Positions 8,592 through 17,353 of a DNA stretch of 64,000 nt are shown piece after piece (position 1 is the first letter of the stretch; each line of letters opens with the position of its first letter). The notes under the pieces were generated by a model. It ran no database searches. It was not told where the DNA came from and was given only the letters and a program-made list of their open reading frames with translations. The stretch is from an uncultured Cellvibrio sp. (GTDB lineage: Bacteria > Pseudomonadota > Gammaproteobacteria > Pseudomonadales > Cellvibrionaceae), in contig CAMLML010000013.1 in NCBI GenBank assembly GCA_946481095.1, forward strand, positions 5,864 through 69,863, in the 5' to 3' direction. Position numbers and translations under genes: made by a program.

Positions 8592-8917
8592 ATGAAAATT
8601 TTGTGGTTAAGGACAAGACTGGTTGGCGATTAAAGTTTCAATGTGGTGGATTCGCTCTGGCTGGCATTATCCCAATTCAGTTGCTATTTTTATCGCTGCA
8701 TTACACTGACAAGTGGGCATCGCTATTTCAATTGATGCTTATTTTACTGATCATCTATCCGCCATCATCCTTGCCGGATGCAACCCTGCACGCACGTTTC
8801 AAATCCATCACTCTGGTGAATAAATCACAAGTCCCCGGTAATTTCCTGCACCTTGATTCCCTGATTTTCCTTTTACACTGCCAACGCACCAACCCGTTTC
8901 CGAGTTTGAAGAGGTGA
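8592..8917 (+). pseudogene. Probable frameshifted membrane N-terminus of the protease gene at 8914
   Basis: An ATG at 8592 with an upstream AAGGA opens a 13-codon frame that stops at 8633. The frame from 8603 continues to 8917 with two hydrophobic segments (about residues 15-32 and 38-53). A third frame, open from 8857, reads into the protease with the HtrA-like EFEEVIEKTMPSIV. Three overlapping frames suggest that one membrane-anchored protease gene has suffered one or two indels. Alternatively 8603-8917 is a separate gene coupled to the protease through the GTGA overlap at 8914. Confidence 0.45.
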
Positions 8918-9585
8918 TCGAAAAGACCATGCCATCAATTGTTACGATTACAACTTATCAACATTCTGATCAAAACCTCAGAGATGATTCAGCAACTAAC
9001 TTGCGACACCTTTTTGAAGCAAAAGAAAAACATGAAGTAGTCGATAAAACCGGTACAGGATTTTTTGTATCAAAAAATGGTTACATCATGACCTGCTTAC
9101 ACATAGTCAAAGACGCTGAAAAAATTCAGGTAACGCTTCATGACAAACGAAAATTTTCAGCACAACTTGTTGCCAGCGACAACGTGTCGGATTTGGCATT
9201 GCTTAAAATCGACGGCGATAACTTTTCTGCATTAAGTTTTGAATCTGCAAAACTGCCAAAAGTAGGTGCATGGGTATTTGTTATAGGCGCGCCCTATGGT
9301 TTTGACTATTCTGACAACGTAGGAATAATCAGTGCACTCAACCGCAGGCTTCCAATAAACGCCGGTGACTATTCCATTCCACACATTCAAACCAGCATTT
9401 CAATTACCCCGGGGCATTCAGGCGGCCCCGTAATTAACCTATCCGGAAAAGTAGTTGGTATAACAAACCATATATTGACCGATCAACCCGGTTCCATCGG
9501 CATGTCATTGGCAGTACCCGCTCTATATGCAGAAGAATTAAGCAGAAAATGGATTTATGAATCAAAAATAAAAGTGGGGGCATAA
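8914..9585 (+). CDS. Trypsin-like serine protease, HtrA/S1C type (may be truncated at 5' end)
   Basis: The 223-residue protein holds a complete trypsin-like domain with His63 (CLHIV), Asp93 (SDLALL) and Ser169 (TPGHSGGP, where HtrA proteases usually have GNSGGP). No PDZ domain follows, unlike DegP or DegS. The GTG at 8914 overlaps the TGA of the upstream frame; in-frame homology-like sequence extends upstream to about 8857. If exported, it needs the upstream membrane segments. The protease fold is clear; whether the gene is intact is not. Confidence 0.8.
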   Translation: MIEKTMPSIVTITTYQHSDQNLRDDSATNLRHLFEAKEKHEVVDKTGTGFFVSKNGYIMTCLHIVKDAEKIQVTLHDKRKFSAQLVASDNVSDLALLKIDGDNFSALSFESAKLPKVGAWVFVIGAPYGFDYSDNVGIISALNRRLPINAGDYSIPHIQTSISITPGHSGGPVINLSGKVVGITNHILTDQPGSIGMSLAVPALYAEELSRKWIYESKIKVGA

Positions 9586-9638
9586 AACACAAATGAATGA
9601 TGCAAAGACCTGGGGAAATTATTTATTTTGAAAAAAAT

Positions 9639-9664
9639 CGTCACCCCGCTTTCACGAGGTGACG
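9639..9664. repeat. Imperfect palindrome between convergent genes
   Basis: CGTCACC and GGTGACG arms flank a CCGCTTTCACGA centre between the convergent protease and DUF1552 genes. It resembles the hairpin at 13794-13815 (CGCTTTCGCG centre) and probably serves as a shared transcription end. Confidence 0.5.
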
Positions 9665-9688
9665 TAAACACACAACGAGGACACACAA

Positions 9689-11140
9689 TTAAATATTGAG
9701 AGGAGACAAGTTCATTCGATCAATACCAACGCTGGAAATATTTAATCCCGTCAATTGCGCAATACGTGTAAATAAATCGGCATGGCTAAATTGGGAGCAT
9801 TGATTATTCGCCCAGCTGGTTGTTTGTTTGATGGATTTATAAGTGCCGCTGCTATCACGACTACCCACTGTAGTTGTGGATACCAGAGGTGTTTTATACC
9901 AACGACCGGTCCTTATGGCATTAACGCCACCACTGGCACTACCTCCACCACCAATGACTATGTGAGGTTTCAAATCGCGGTCATGAGTACCATTTGAAAT
10001 TTCGCCGGTTAATACGATGATAGTGTTATCGATTAAACGGCGGCCGTCGATATCAATCGTATTTTGTAAATCTCTTACAAAATTCACCACTTTTTGTGCA
10101 TTGTATTGTGTCCAACCTACATAAGCTCTTCTGGCATCGGCAGGTTTGCCTTCATTGTAATGCGCAATATCGTGATGGAAATCACCGGTGTATCCGGATA
10201 TTCCAACGTGAGCGCCACCTGCTGTGTCTGTCCACATAAATTCATCTGTCTGCTCGCCAAACCCGACTACAGCAACACGATGTGTATCGTTAGTAAATGC
10301 TACGCGCACCATATCCAACATGCTTTCCATTTCCTGTCCGATATTTTGTGATTGCACCGGTATTTTTTTCAAAGTAGCCGTACCACTCACAACAGGTTTT
10401 GTACCTACTTTTTTACCGACGGCATTTACCGCTTCAAGGTAGGAATATAATTTGTTGCGCTCGTTGATATTGGCAGCATTAATATTTTGAATAATTTGAT
10501 TGGTTTCGCTGGATAAATAAGGAAATAACTCTGCAATAACAGGATCGACACCGGTGTTACTACCGCCCCCGCTTCCACTGAAAATAGAACGATAAGCATC
10601 GTAAGATCTTGTGTAAAAAGCGAGACTGTCCAAACGGTCATTAAATGATAATGGGTGATAAGCAGCGCCCCATGAAGTGTATCGCGCACTCAAACGCAAT
10701 GCAGGCATGTTGTAATGTTTCTCAAGCAAATAATCAATTGAGGGGGCAATAGGTCTTGGAAAAGGCCCACCTAAAGCGGAATCATTCGGTGCTTCAATCG
10801 GCACTGCGGCCGTTAAAATATCTGAATAGGAAACATCATGTGCATTACCCCAAAATGTACCGCGTAATCCATCCACAAAAACACAATCTGCTTTAATAGA
10901 TTCAAATGGACTCCAGAATTCCGGTAACTCAAAATCAAATTCACTTCCTGAAAAATTATCTATGGCTTGATAACCAGAACCCCAACCATGAGCCAATGGA
11001 ATAAAACAAACTCTTACAGGTGCACGTGTTTGTGCGAATGTCTGCTCTACTTGTAATGCACTTAACAACCCCAATCCCGCCAAGCCTTTAATGAAATCAC
11101 GTCGCGCTAATTGTTTATTGATCAATATGTTCTTGTTCAT
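9689..11140 (-). CDS. DUF1552 protein, Tat-exported
   Basis: The 483-residue protein starts with a twin-arginine signal (LARRDFIKGLAGLG, about residues 11-24) and an FAQ cleavage site near residue 36. The rest matches the DUF1552 family as I know it: exported proteins encoded next to DUF1592-type haem proteins, with unknown activity and a sulfatase/DUF1501-like feel (GEISNGTHDRD, HVGISGYTGDFHH). The gene follows the DUF1592 gene by 21 bases, so the two form an operon and probably a periplasmic complex. Confidence 0.85.
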   Translation of the reverse strand: MNKNILINKQLARRDFIKGLAGLGLLSALQVEQTFAQTRAPVRVCFIPLAHGWGSGYQAIDNFSGSEFDFELPEFWSPFESIKADCVFVDGLRGTFWGNAHDVSYSDILTAAVPIEAPNDSALGGPFPRPIAPSIDYLLEKHYNMPALRLSARYTSWGAAYHPLSFNDRLDSLAFYTRSYDAYRSIFSGSGGGSNTGVDPVIAELFPYLSSETNQIIQNINAANINERNKLYSYLEAVNAVGKKVGTKPVVSGTATLKKIPVQSQNIGQEMESMLDMVRVAFTNDTHRVAVVGFGEQTDEFMWTDTAGGAHVGISGYTGDFHHDIAHYNEGKPADARRAYVGWTQYNAQKVVNFVRDLQNTIDIDGRRLIDNTIIVLTGEISNGTHDRDLKPHIVIGGGGSASGGVNAIRTGRWYKTPLVSTTTVGSRDSSGTYKSIKQTTSWANNQCSQFSHADLFTRIAQLTGLNISSVGIDRMNLSPLNI

Positions 11141-11161
11141 GATAGATTCTCTCTGCTTTGA

Positions 11162-13546
11162 TCAATCATTGCGAAGACGCAAACTTTCCAGCTTCGCCAA
11201 TGCCAGTGCCAGTTGACGAATGGAGATTTGATTGGCATTTAATTGTTCATTAAATTTTTCCAACTCACATGAACTGGCATCCAAAGTTTCGCCTGCAACA
11301 TTTTCCAGGAATCGTCTTGCAATACAGGCCCTCACTCTTGGCGACGAAACCAATGTATTGGTAAATTCAATATTGTTGGCAAACGTGAGCATTGTGGATA
11401 CATCGAGATTAATTGTCCCCGATGCATCAATCGGAACATTTTGTTTTTCAAATGTTCTGAAGCGACCGATAGCATCATAATTTTCATAACCAAATCCGGC
11501 CGGATCAATATGCACATGACAACTGTTACACGGTACTTGCGATGTGTGCAACATGGTCAACAAATCGCGTGTGGAGGTTGTATTGGGATTAACCTCCGGT
11601 GGTATTGGCGGCTCCATTACACCAGGTGGTGGATCACCCAATTCCTGACACAATAATTGCTCCAGCGTATAAACACCGCGTTTCACAATTCCTGATGCAC
11701 CTTCTTTCGAATGCACGGATAAAAATGCAGGATGCGTCAGCAAGGTATTGCGTTGCCCTGAAGGTGTTGCCATCAAGCGCTGATTGCTGCCAGTTACCGA
11801 TAAGCCCAACAAATCATCAATATCGGCATTCACATAAAATTGCGTTACCGAGAGCACATTCAAAATATCACGATCACGATTGGCAACCTGATCTGTCAAA
11901 CTCATTTCCGCACTGGTTAATAAAGATTGTCGAACCGATTCATTGAAATTTAATTCAGCCAATTTGTTAACTGTTTTTACACGTTCCAATTTCAAATAAT
12001 CGCGATAAAAACTGACAAGAGCCTGATCAAAACGCGAATCAGCAATCATACGTGTGATTTGTGATTCAACGGTTGCTTGTTGCAACAGGGAATTATTTTC
12101 TGCAAGCCCGTAAAGTGTTTCATCCGGCGGTGAATTCCAAAGTGCATAAGATAACAAACTGGCAATTTCATAAGCCGTTAACTGGACAGTTCCACTCTGC
12201 AACGTCCCTATTTCCGAGCGATACAAAAAATGGGGATTCAACATTAATGACTTCAACAGAAATTCAACTTGAGCAGATTTATTTCCACCTGCATTACGCA
12301 CATTGGTAATACGCGTATTAATTGATTGTTTTTCTGTTGTTGTCAGCGGGCGACGCCACAGCAAGCGGCCTTGTGTATCCAAAATAGTTGTTAAGCAAGT
12401 GTTACTGGTTGAACTGACACAACTACTGACTGTGGTGTTTTGTACCAAAAGCTGATCGACAATCGCATCAATCGACAAATAAACGGATTCCATATTAATT
12501 TCGTGAATTCGCAGCGCATTGGCGTCATTCGACATACCTATGGTTGGAATGGCATCCTGAAAATCAGGCAATACTGCATCACTGTAAGTGCCACCAAAAA
12601 CCGATTTTATGCTATTGGCAAATTGTGTTTTCGTCAGGCGTCTGAGTTTTGGCGACAACAATTCATTGCTGGCAGAACAACTTAAACCTGGATTAACTGT
12701 GCCACCACAAAGTGAATCGTAAGCAAAATACGCATAATCATTTAACAATGCACTTTGTGGATAAACATTGGCTGAATCAGCAAAACCCGGCATGTTATTT
12801 TTTCCATTACGCACCGTATTTTGAAAATTACTCAACGAATATTGTGTGAAATCCAATTCAGGTAAGTCAGCTGCAAAACCGGAAATGCCATCATTACCGT
12901 GACAACCGGCACAGGCAATACCACTTGATTGCGACAAAAAGCTGGTAGAAAGTTGCGCAGGTTTTGGCGCAGCACAAATATTACCGGATGCAGAACTGGC
13001 GATAGATGAACTGGATGAGCTGGAACGAGAACTCGATAAGCTTGATCGCGAACTGAAAGAACTCAAACTGGAACTGGATCGTGAACTTGATGAGCTCGAA
13101 TTGGAACTTGAACGCGAACTTGATGAGCTCGAACTGGAACTTGAACGCGAACTTGATGAGCTAGAACTGGAACTTGAACGCGAACTTGATGAGCTAGATC
13201 TAGAACTGGAGCTTGAACGCGAAGTTGATGAGTTCGAGCGAGAATTTGAACTTGACGAAATCAACTGTGCACTCGACGAACTGAAAACAAGGTTTATCGA
13301 ACTTTTAGAACTCGACAAACTCGAAGAGCGTGAGGATGAAATAGAACTGATAAGTGTTATTGAACTGCTATTGGAAGAGCTACTAACAGCTGTCGAACTC
13401 ACCACCGCTTTACTGGAGCTTGAAGTCACAGTACTGGATATAGATGTTTGCGATTGAGTTGAATTATTTGATTCTTCATCAATATCCGCTTCGCCACCAC
13501 ACGCAGTTAACAAACAAAACAAGGGAATCCAGACAAATGCTCTCAT
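11162..13546 (-). CDS. DUF1592-family haem c lipoprotein with poly-Ser linker
   Basis: The 794-residue protein has a lipobox LTAC (Cys16), then about 160 residues of Ser-rich linker (about 28-187). A small cytochrome c domain follows, with CAGCH at 212-216 and a possible axial Met252 (NMPGF). The rest matches the DUF1587/1592/1588/1585 series; a second CNSCH sits at 673-677. The ATG at 13546 is preferred to a GTG at 13552 because of the spacing to GAGGG. Such proteins, paired with DUF1552, are known from Planctomycetes, Myxobacteria and marine polysaccharide degraders; function is unknown. Redox or electron transfer is inferred from the haem motifs. Confidence 0.88.
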   Translation of the reverse strand: MRAFVWIPLFCLLTACGGEADIDEESNNSTQSQTSISSTVTSSSSKAVVSSTAVSSSSNSSSITLISSISSSRSSSLSSSKSSINLVFSSSSAQLISSSSNSRSNSSTSRSSSSSRSSSSSSRSSSSSSSSSSRSSSSSSSSSSRSSSNSSSSSSRSSSSLSSFSSRSSLSSSRSSSSSSSIASSASGNICAAPKPAQLSTSFLSQSSGIACAGCHGNDGISGFAADLPELDFTQYSLSNFQNTVRNGKNNMPGFADSANVYPQSALLNDYAYFAYDSLCGGTVNPGLSCSASNELLSPKLRRLTKTQFANSIKSVFGGTYSDAVLPDFQDAIPTIGMSNDANALRIHEINMESVYLSIDAIVDQLLVQNTTVSSCVSSTSNTCLTTILDTQGRLLWRRPLTTTEKQSINTRITNVRNAGGNKSAQVEFLLKSLMLNPHFLYRSEIGTLQSGTVQLTAYEIASLLSYALWNSPPDETLYGLAENNSLLQQATVESQITRMIADSRFDQALVSFYRDYLKLERVKTVNKLAELNFNESVRQSLLTSAEMSLTDQVANRDRDILNVLSVTQFYVNADIDDLLGLSVTGSNQRLMATPSGQRNTLLTHPAFLSVHSKEGASGIVKRGVYTLEQLLCQELGDPPPGVMEPPIPPEVNPNTTSTRDLLTMLHTSQVPCNSCHVHIDPAGFGYENYDAIGRFRTFEKQNVPIDASGTINLDVSTMLTFANNIEFTNTLVSSPRVRACIARRFLENVAGETLDASSCELEKFNEQLNANQISIRQLALALAKLESLRLRND
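13083..13250. repeat. 33-bp tandem repeat in the poly-Ser linker
   Basis: Units beginning GAACTTGATGAGCT start at 13083, 13116, 13149 and 13182. A degenerate fifth starts at 13221 after a unit enlarged by 6 bp. On the coding (minus) strand each unit is an 11-codon block of one Arg and ten Ser. All length changes are multiples of three. Confidence 0.85.
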
Positions 13547-13850
13547 TTTCACCCTCTTTTTATTGATTTTTTCGGCACCAGTTCGCTTAAATCTGGAACA
13601 CTGATATTTGGTTTTGAGGGATTATTTAAGACTTTTTTCTGAAAAACAAACCCAACTCGTTGAATTGAGTGCCTGATCACAGGTAAACAGGAAGGGTAGC
13701 GCTATCATCAATTTTCATCTGACAGAATAAAAAAAATTCTCATTTAGAAATATCAGAAATAAGAGTCTGGAAGAAATACCGGGTTAGAAACGAACATCCC
13801 GCTTTCGCGGGATGTGGGAATTAAGCACTGCGATTCAAACCACTCGATTT
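13547..13850. other. Intergenic stretch, 304 bp
   Basis: It lies between the DUF1592 gene start and the end of the S1-type gene, both on the minus strand. It should hold the promoter of the DUF1592 operon. The only structure seen is the hairpin at 13794-13815. Confidence 0.5.
13794..13815. terminator. Hairpin after the S1-type gene
   Basis: ACATCCCGC and GCGGGATGT form a perfect 9-bp stem with a TTTC loop, 36 bases after the stop of the S1-type gene. No long T-run follows on the minus strand, so it may instead be a REP-like element; compare 9639-9664. Confidence 0.5.
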
Positions 13851-14318
13851 TTATGCCATAGGCACCGCAATTATTTTTTGCACATCGTGATTAACATCAA
13901 CAATCCGGACATTTAATAACTGCCCTACCTGATAGTTAATGTGAGCATTGCAATCTTTTATTAGAGCCCATGCACCCGCAGACAGCTGCACAATATACCC
14001 GGCATGAGTTACTGCTTTCACTACCGAAGAAAATGCTTTTCCAACTTGATATAACTTGGGATTCCGCCAGGGATTTAATTCCGGAAAAACATCTTTGCGG
14101 GAAGCAATAAACTGATTTTTTTTCATTTCAACAATAACAACTTCAATAATATTGCCCACTTTATAATTGGAATACATTCTCTCCAATGCACCCGATGCCA
14201 TCCAATCCATATCTTTTAACCTGACAACTCCTTTCATATTTTTATACTTCAACTGCAAACCAGAATCAGAAATACCTGTGATTTCCGCCATTACAAGCTC
14301 ATGTGTTGTGACTGCCAT
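13851..14318 (-). CDS. Small protein with two S1-like (OB-fold) domains
   Basis: The 155-residue protein seems to be two S1-like RNA-binding domains in tandem (about 1-78 and 88-155). The first has VGNIIEVVIVEMKKNQFIASRK, with the spacing of S1 strands 4-5; the second has GKAFSSVVKAVTHAGYIVQL and VGQLLNVRIVDVNHD. A strong AGGAGG precedes the ATG. It stands alone, with no other RNA gene next to it. Family assignment is by strand pattern; it could be a regulator of translation or RNA decay. Confidence 0.6.
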   Translation of the reverse strand: MAVTTHELVMAEITGISDSGLQLKYKNMKGVVRLKDMDWMASGALERMYSNYKVGNIIEVVIVEMKKNQFIASRKDVFPELNPWRNPKLYQVGKAFSSVVKAVTHAGYIVQLSAGAWALIKDCNAHINYQVGQLLNVRIVDVNHDVQKIIAVPMA

Positions 14319-14548
14319 GATTGCCTCCTGGTGTAAGTTTCGTGATAGGGATTTCGGATAATGGATTCTATTTATGACAGTTTCAATACTGCAAAGTAAA
14401 TTTTTTTAAAGAAGACGATAAATGTTACCGATGGGCATAAGCACTGTCGTCGTTATTTGCTATTTCGATAATTAGGTTGAGATACGCGCAATTTAACTCA
14501 AGCAACTACTGTTACCCTGTAACCGACAGTAACACAATAAAATTGTAC

Positions 14549-17353
14549 TCAGTGTTGATCAAGAAATAATATTAAATGCTTGCTTGCAGCTTGTATAAGA
14601 TTACAAACAGATTTTACCATTTCAGCAGCATTAACATCATCTGGATTTTCTTTAAGTTTTTTTTCAATTACTCCAACCTGTTCCGAAAGATGCAATGCGC
14701 CCATGGTGACAGCGATTCCTTTTAGTGAATGCATTTCATGTGCAATTTTTGGAATATTTTCTGGAGACAGCAATAACTCATTTAATTTGTCTGGAAGCTT
14801 TGATAGATTTTCAATAAATTTCGGTAGCATTTTACGATATAACGCTTCATTACCTCCCATACGAGCAATTGCACCTTGAAAATCAAATTCTTTTATCTGT
14901 TCAGATGTTATGGGTTGATCAATAGAAGTCAATTTCTTATCTACTTTAATTTCAGACCATCCTGTCTGAGCGCGTAATACCTTAATCACATGCTCCAAAT
15001 CAAAAGGTTTCCCCAAATGTTCATTCATGCCACTTTCAATACATGCATCTCGATCAGATTTCATGGCGTTTGCTGTCATGGCAACAATTGGAAGTGTTTT
15101 GCAATCCAGTTGATTGCGGATGAACCTGGTAGCCGTGATGCCATCCATCCCTGGCATTTGCAAATCCATTAAAACCAAATCCACACCAGGTGAGTTTAAG
15201 GCTTTAAGATTTTTTGACAAAAAATTAATTGCTTCTTGTCCATCATTAGCAACATCAACCCAGGCACCTTCTGCCTGTAATAATTCCAATGCAATTTGTT
15301 GGTTGGTTGGATTGTCTTCCACCAACAAAATTTTCATGGAGTCCAAGCGTTTAAGATTGTTATTATTTTCTTTTTTCAGATTTTTGTTTTCCAAAGCGAC
15401 AATTTCTTCAGCGGAAAGCAGGGGTATTTCAATGAAGAAAAAGAAACAACTCCCAACATTTAGTTCGCTCTGTAAATTAAGTGATCCGCCCATCATCGCT
15501 ACCAATCGCTGGCTGATGGCCAACCCCAACCCTGTCCCCCCAAAACGTCTTGTTGTGGAAGATTCGGCTTGTGTAAATCCACTGAATATTTTTTGATGAT
15601 TTTCAGGAGCAATACCAATACCTGAATCCTTAACACTAAATTTCAGATTGACTGAGTTAGATAATATTGAATTTAACTCAACCGAAATTGCAACGTAACC
15701 CTGCTGGGTAAATTTGATTGCATTACCACCTAAATTAATCAGAATTTGCTGTAATCGCAAAGAGTCCCCAAATAAATAACGAGGCACTTTTTCGTCAATA
15801 TCAACAATTAATTCGACAGGTTTGCTACCAATATTAGTATTTAAAATTACTTTTAGGTCAAACAATACTTTATCAAGATTAAAGCCTATTGGATCCAGTT
15901 CCATTTTCCCCGCTTCAGCTTTTGAAAGATCCAGTATGTCATTAAGCAGGCTTAGCAGTGATTTTGCAGCACTTTCAGTTTTAAGTGCGTAATCCTTTTG
16001 CCTGGAATTAAGTTCCGTTTTTTGTAAGAGCGATAACATGCCTAATATAGCATTCATGGGTGTACGTAATTCATGACTCATATTGGCAAGAAATTGACTT
16101 TTGGCTTCATTGGCAGATTTAGCTTTATTGACAGCTATTTCCAATTCAATACTTCTTTTTTTAAGTTCTTCAGTGAACTCTTCTGTTTTAGCTAATAATT
16201 CCTGGGTACGAACATTAGTTTGACGAAATACATTAGCCGCATTTGCCAGCTTCCCAATTTCATCTCGACGATCTGACCCAGGAATGTCCAGTAGATTTTC
16301 ACCTTGAGCCAAACGCGTGAAAGTATTAGTAATGGAATGTATAGGTTTACGAATTCTGTTGCCGATATATAAGGCAATTAGAGCTGCCAATACAGCCCCC
16401 ATAATTGCACTGATCAACACTATGTTTCGTATGCGAGCAATTTGTTCGTCTGTTGATGCTACAATTCTGGCCTGTTCATTCAAAAAATCTGTTCGTAATT
16501 TTTCCGATATGTTGCTTATTTCTGCAGACTCTCCAGCTAATACCACATTAACTAAAAACAGGTAGTTTCGATCCGCTTGCACTGCTTGATTAAACGCCAC
16601 ACGAGCTTTTGCCAGATTTTCCACTACGCTATTTATCTGACTGTAGGCATTCACATCCTTAATATCCGACAAAATAGATTTAAACGTTTTTTCTACCAGA
16701 TACAGACTGGTAATGACATCTTTTTTTAATCGGAACTCATGCTTACTAAAATACCGATTAGTAAGCATTTGAGATTGATCAAGATAATGCTCACCAATCC
16801 ACAACTCATCAAGAAATTTGTTGTTACGGGTTTTGTCCATAATCCTAAAAACGTTGTCAACAGTGTTTTCCATATCCATATAGATATTAGCGAGATTAAT
16901 ATTAATCATAGAATCTCGTTGTTCTTTTTCTGACTGCAAAAGATCAATTTTTCCAGATATGGCTTCCACTGCCGTTCTCATTTGATTTAATAAGTTTGAT
17001 TGTTGTGTATTGACAACCGAGTCAGATTCAATCAATAGATTGATGTCTTCCAGAAGCTGGTGATGCAAGTCTTTTATTTGATTGATTGTGGTTATTTTTT
17101 CTGTATTACTGAAAATTGAGATATGGCGTTGTAATTCTGATACATCTTTGTTTATTTGGAGCATCAGGTTGGTGGAGGCGCTACTGGATTGAAAAGTGTT
17201 AAAGTAGCGATTAAATTGCTTCAATCCGGAAATCTGAAACCCGGTAACAACAAAGCTAATTAGTAATAAAAGAAAAAATCCCAACATGATTCCCTGGCTT
17301 ATGCCTATTTGGAAACTTTTCTTTTTTTGAGATGCCGAGCTCAATTCACTCAT
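14549..17353 (-). CDS. Hybrid sensor histidine kinase (HAMP-HisKA-HATPase-REC-Hpt)
   Basis: The 934-residue protein has two membrane segments (about 21-42 and 310-331) enclosing a large helical periplasmic domain like that of TorS. Then come HAMP (about 332-385), HisKA with His427 in MSHELRTP, HATPase (N, G1 and G2 boxes to about 640), a receiver with Asp730 (LVLMDLQMPG) and an Hpt with His875 (HSLKG). All phosphorelay residues are present; no output domain is, so a separate response regulator is needed and none is adjacent. Its ATG overlaps the stop of the binding-protein gene (ATGA), so the two are translationally coupled and probably act together. Confidence 0.93.
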   Translation of the reverse strand: MSELSSASQKKKSFQIGISQGIMLGFFLLLLISFVVTGFQISGLKQFNRYFNTFQSSSASTNLMLQINKDVSELQRHISIFSNTEKITTINQIKDLHHQLLEDINLLIESDSVVNTQQSNLLNQMRTAVEAISGKIDLLQSEKEQRDSMININLANIYMDMENTVDNVFRIMDKTRNNKFLDELWIGEHYLDQSQMLTNRYFSKHEFRLKKDVITSLYLVEKTFKSILSDIKDVNAYSQINSVVENLAKARVAFNQAVQADRNYLFLVNVVLAGESAEISNISEKLRTDFLNEQARIVASTDEQIARIRNIVLISAIMGAVLAALIALYIGNRIRKPIHSITNTFTRLAQGENLLDIPGSDRRDEIGKLANAANVFRQTNVRTQELLAKTEEFTEELKKRSIELEIAVNKAKSANEAKSQFLANMSHELRTPMNAILGMLSLLQKTELNSRQKDYALKTESAAKSLLSLLNDILDLSKAEAGKMELDPIGFNLDKVLFDLKVILNTNIGSKPVELIVDIDEKVPRYLFGDSLRLQQILINLGGNAIKFTQQGYVAISVELNSILSNSVNLKFSVKDSGIGIAPENHQKIFSGFTQAESSTTRRFGGTGLGLAISQRLVAMMGGSLNLQSELNVGSCFFFFIEIPLLSAEEIVALENKNLKKENNNNLKRLDSMKILLVEDNPTNQQIALELLQAEGAWVDVANDGQEAINFLSKNLKALNSPGVDLVLMDLQMPGMDGITATRFIRNQLDCKTLPIVAMTANAMKSDRDACIESGMNEHLGKPFDLEHVIKVLRAQTGWSEIKVDKKLTSIDQPITSEQIKEFDFQGAIARMGGNEALYRKMLPKFIENLSKLPDKLNELLLSPENIPKIAHEMHSLKGIAVTMGALHLSEQVGVIEKKLKENPDDVNAAEMVKSVCNLIQAASKHLILFLDQH

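Noticed and set aside
13083..13250. Could the regular array be a CRISPR?
   Set aside because: The units are contiguous with no spacers and encode in-frame Ser and Arg residues.
13101..13457. Plus-strand frame rich in Glu and Leu
   Set aside because: It is the antisense of the poly-Ser linker; its composition is forced by the Ser codons, and it lacks a ribosome site.
15114..15596. 160-codon plus-strand open frame
   Set aside because: It is antisense to the kinase and receiver part of the hybrid kinase.
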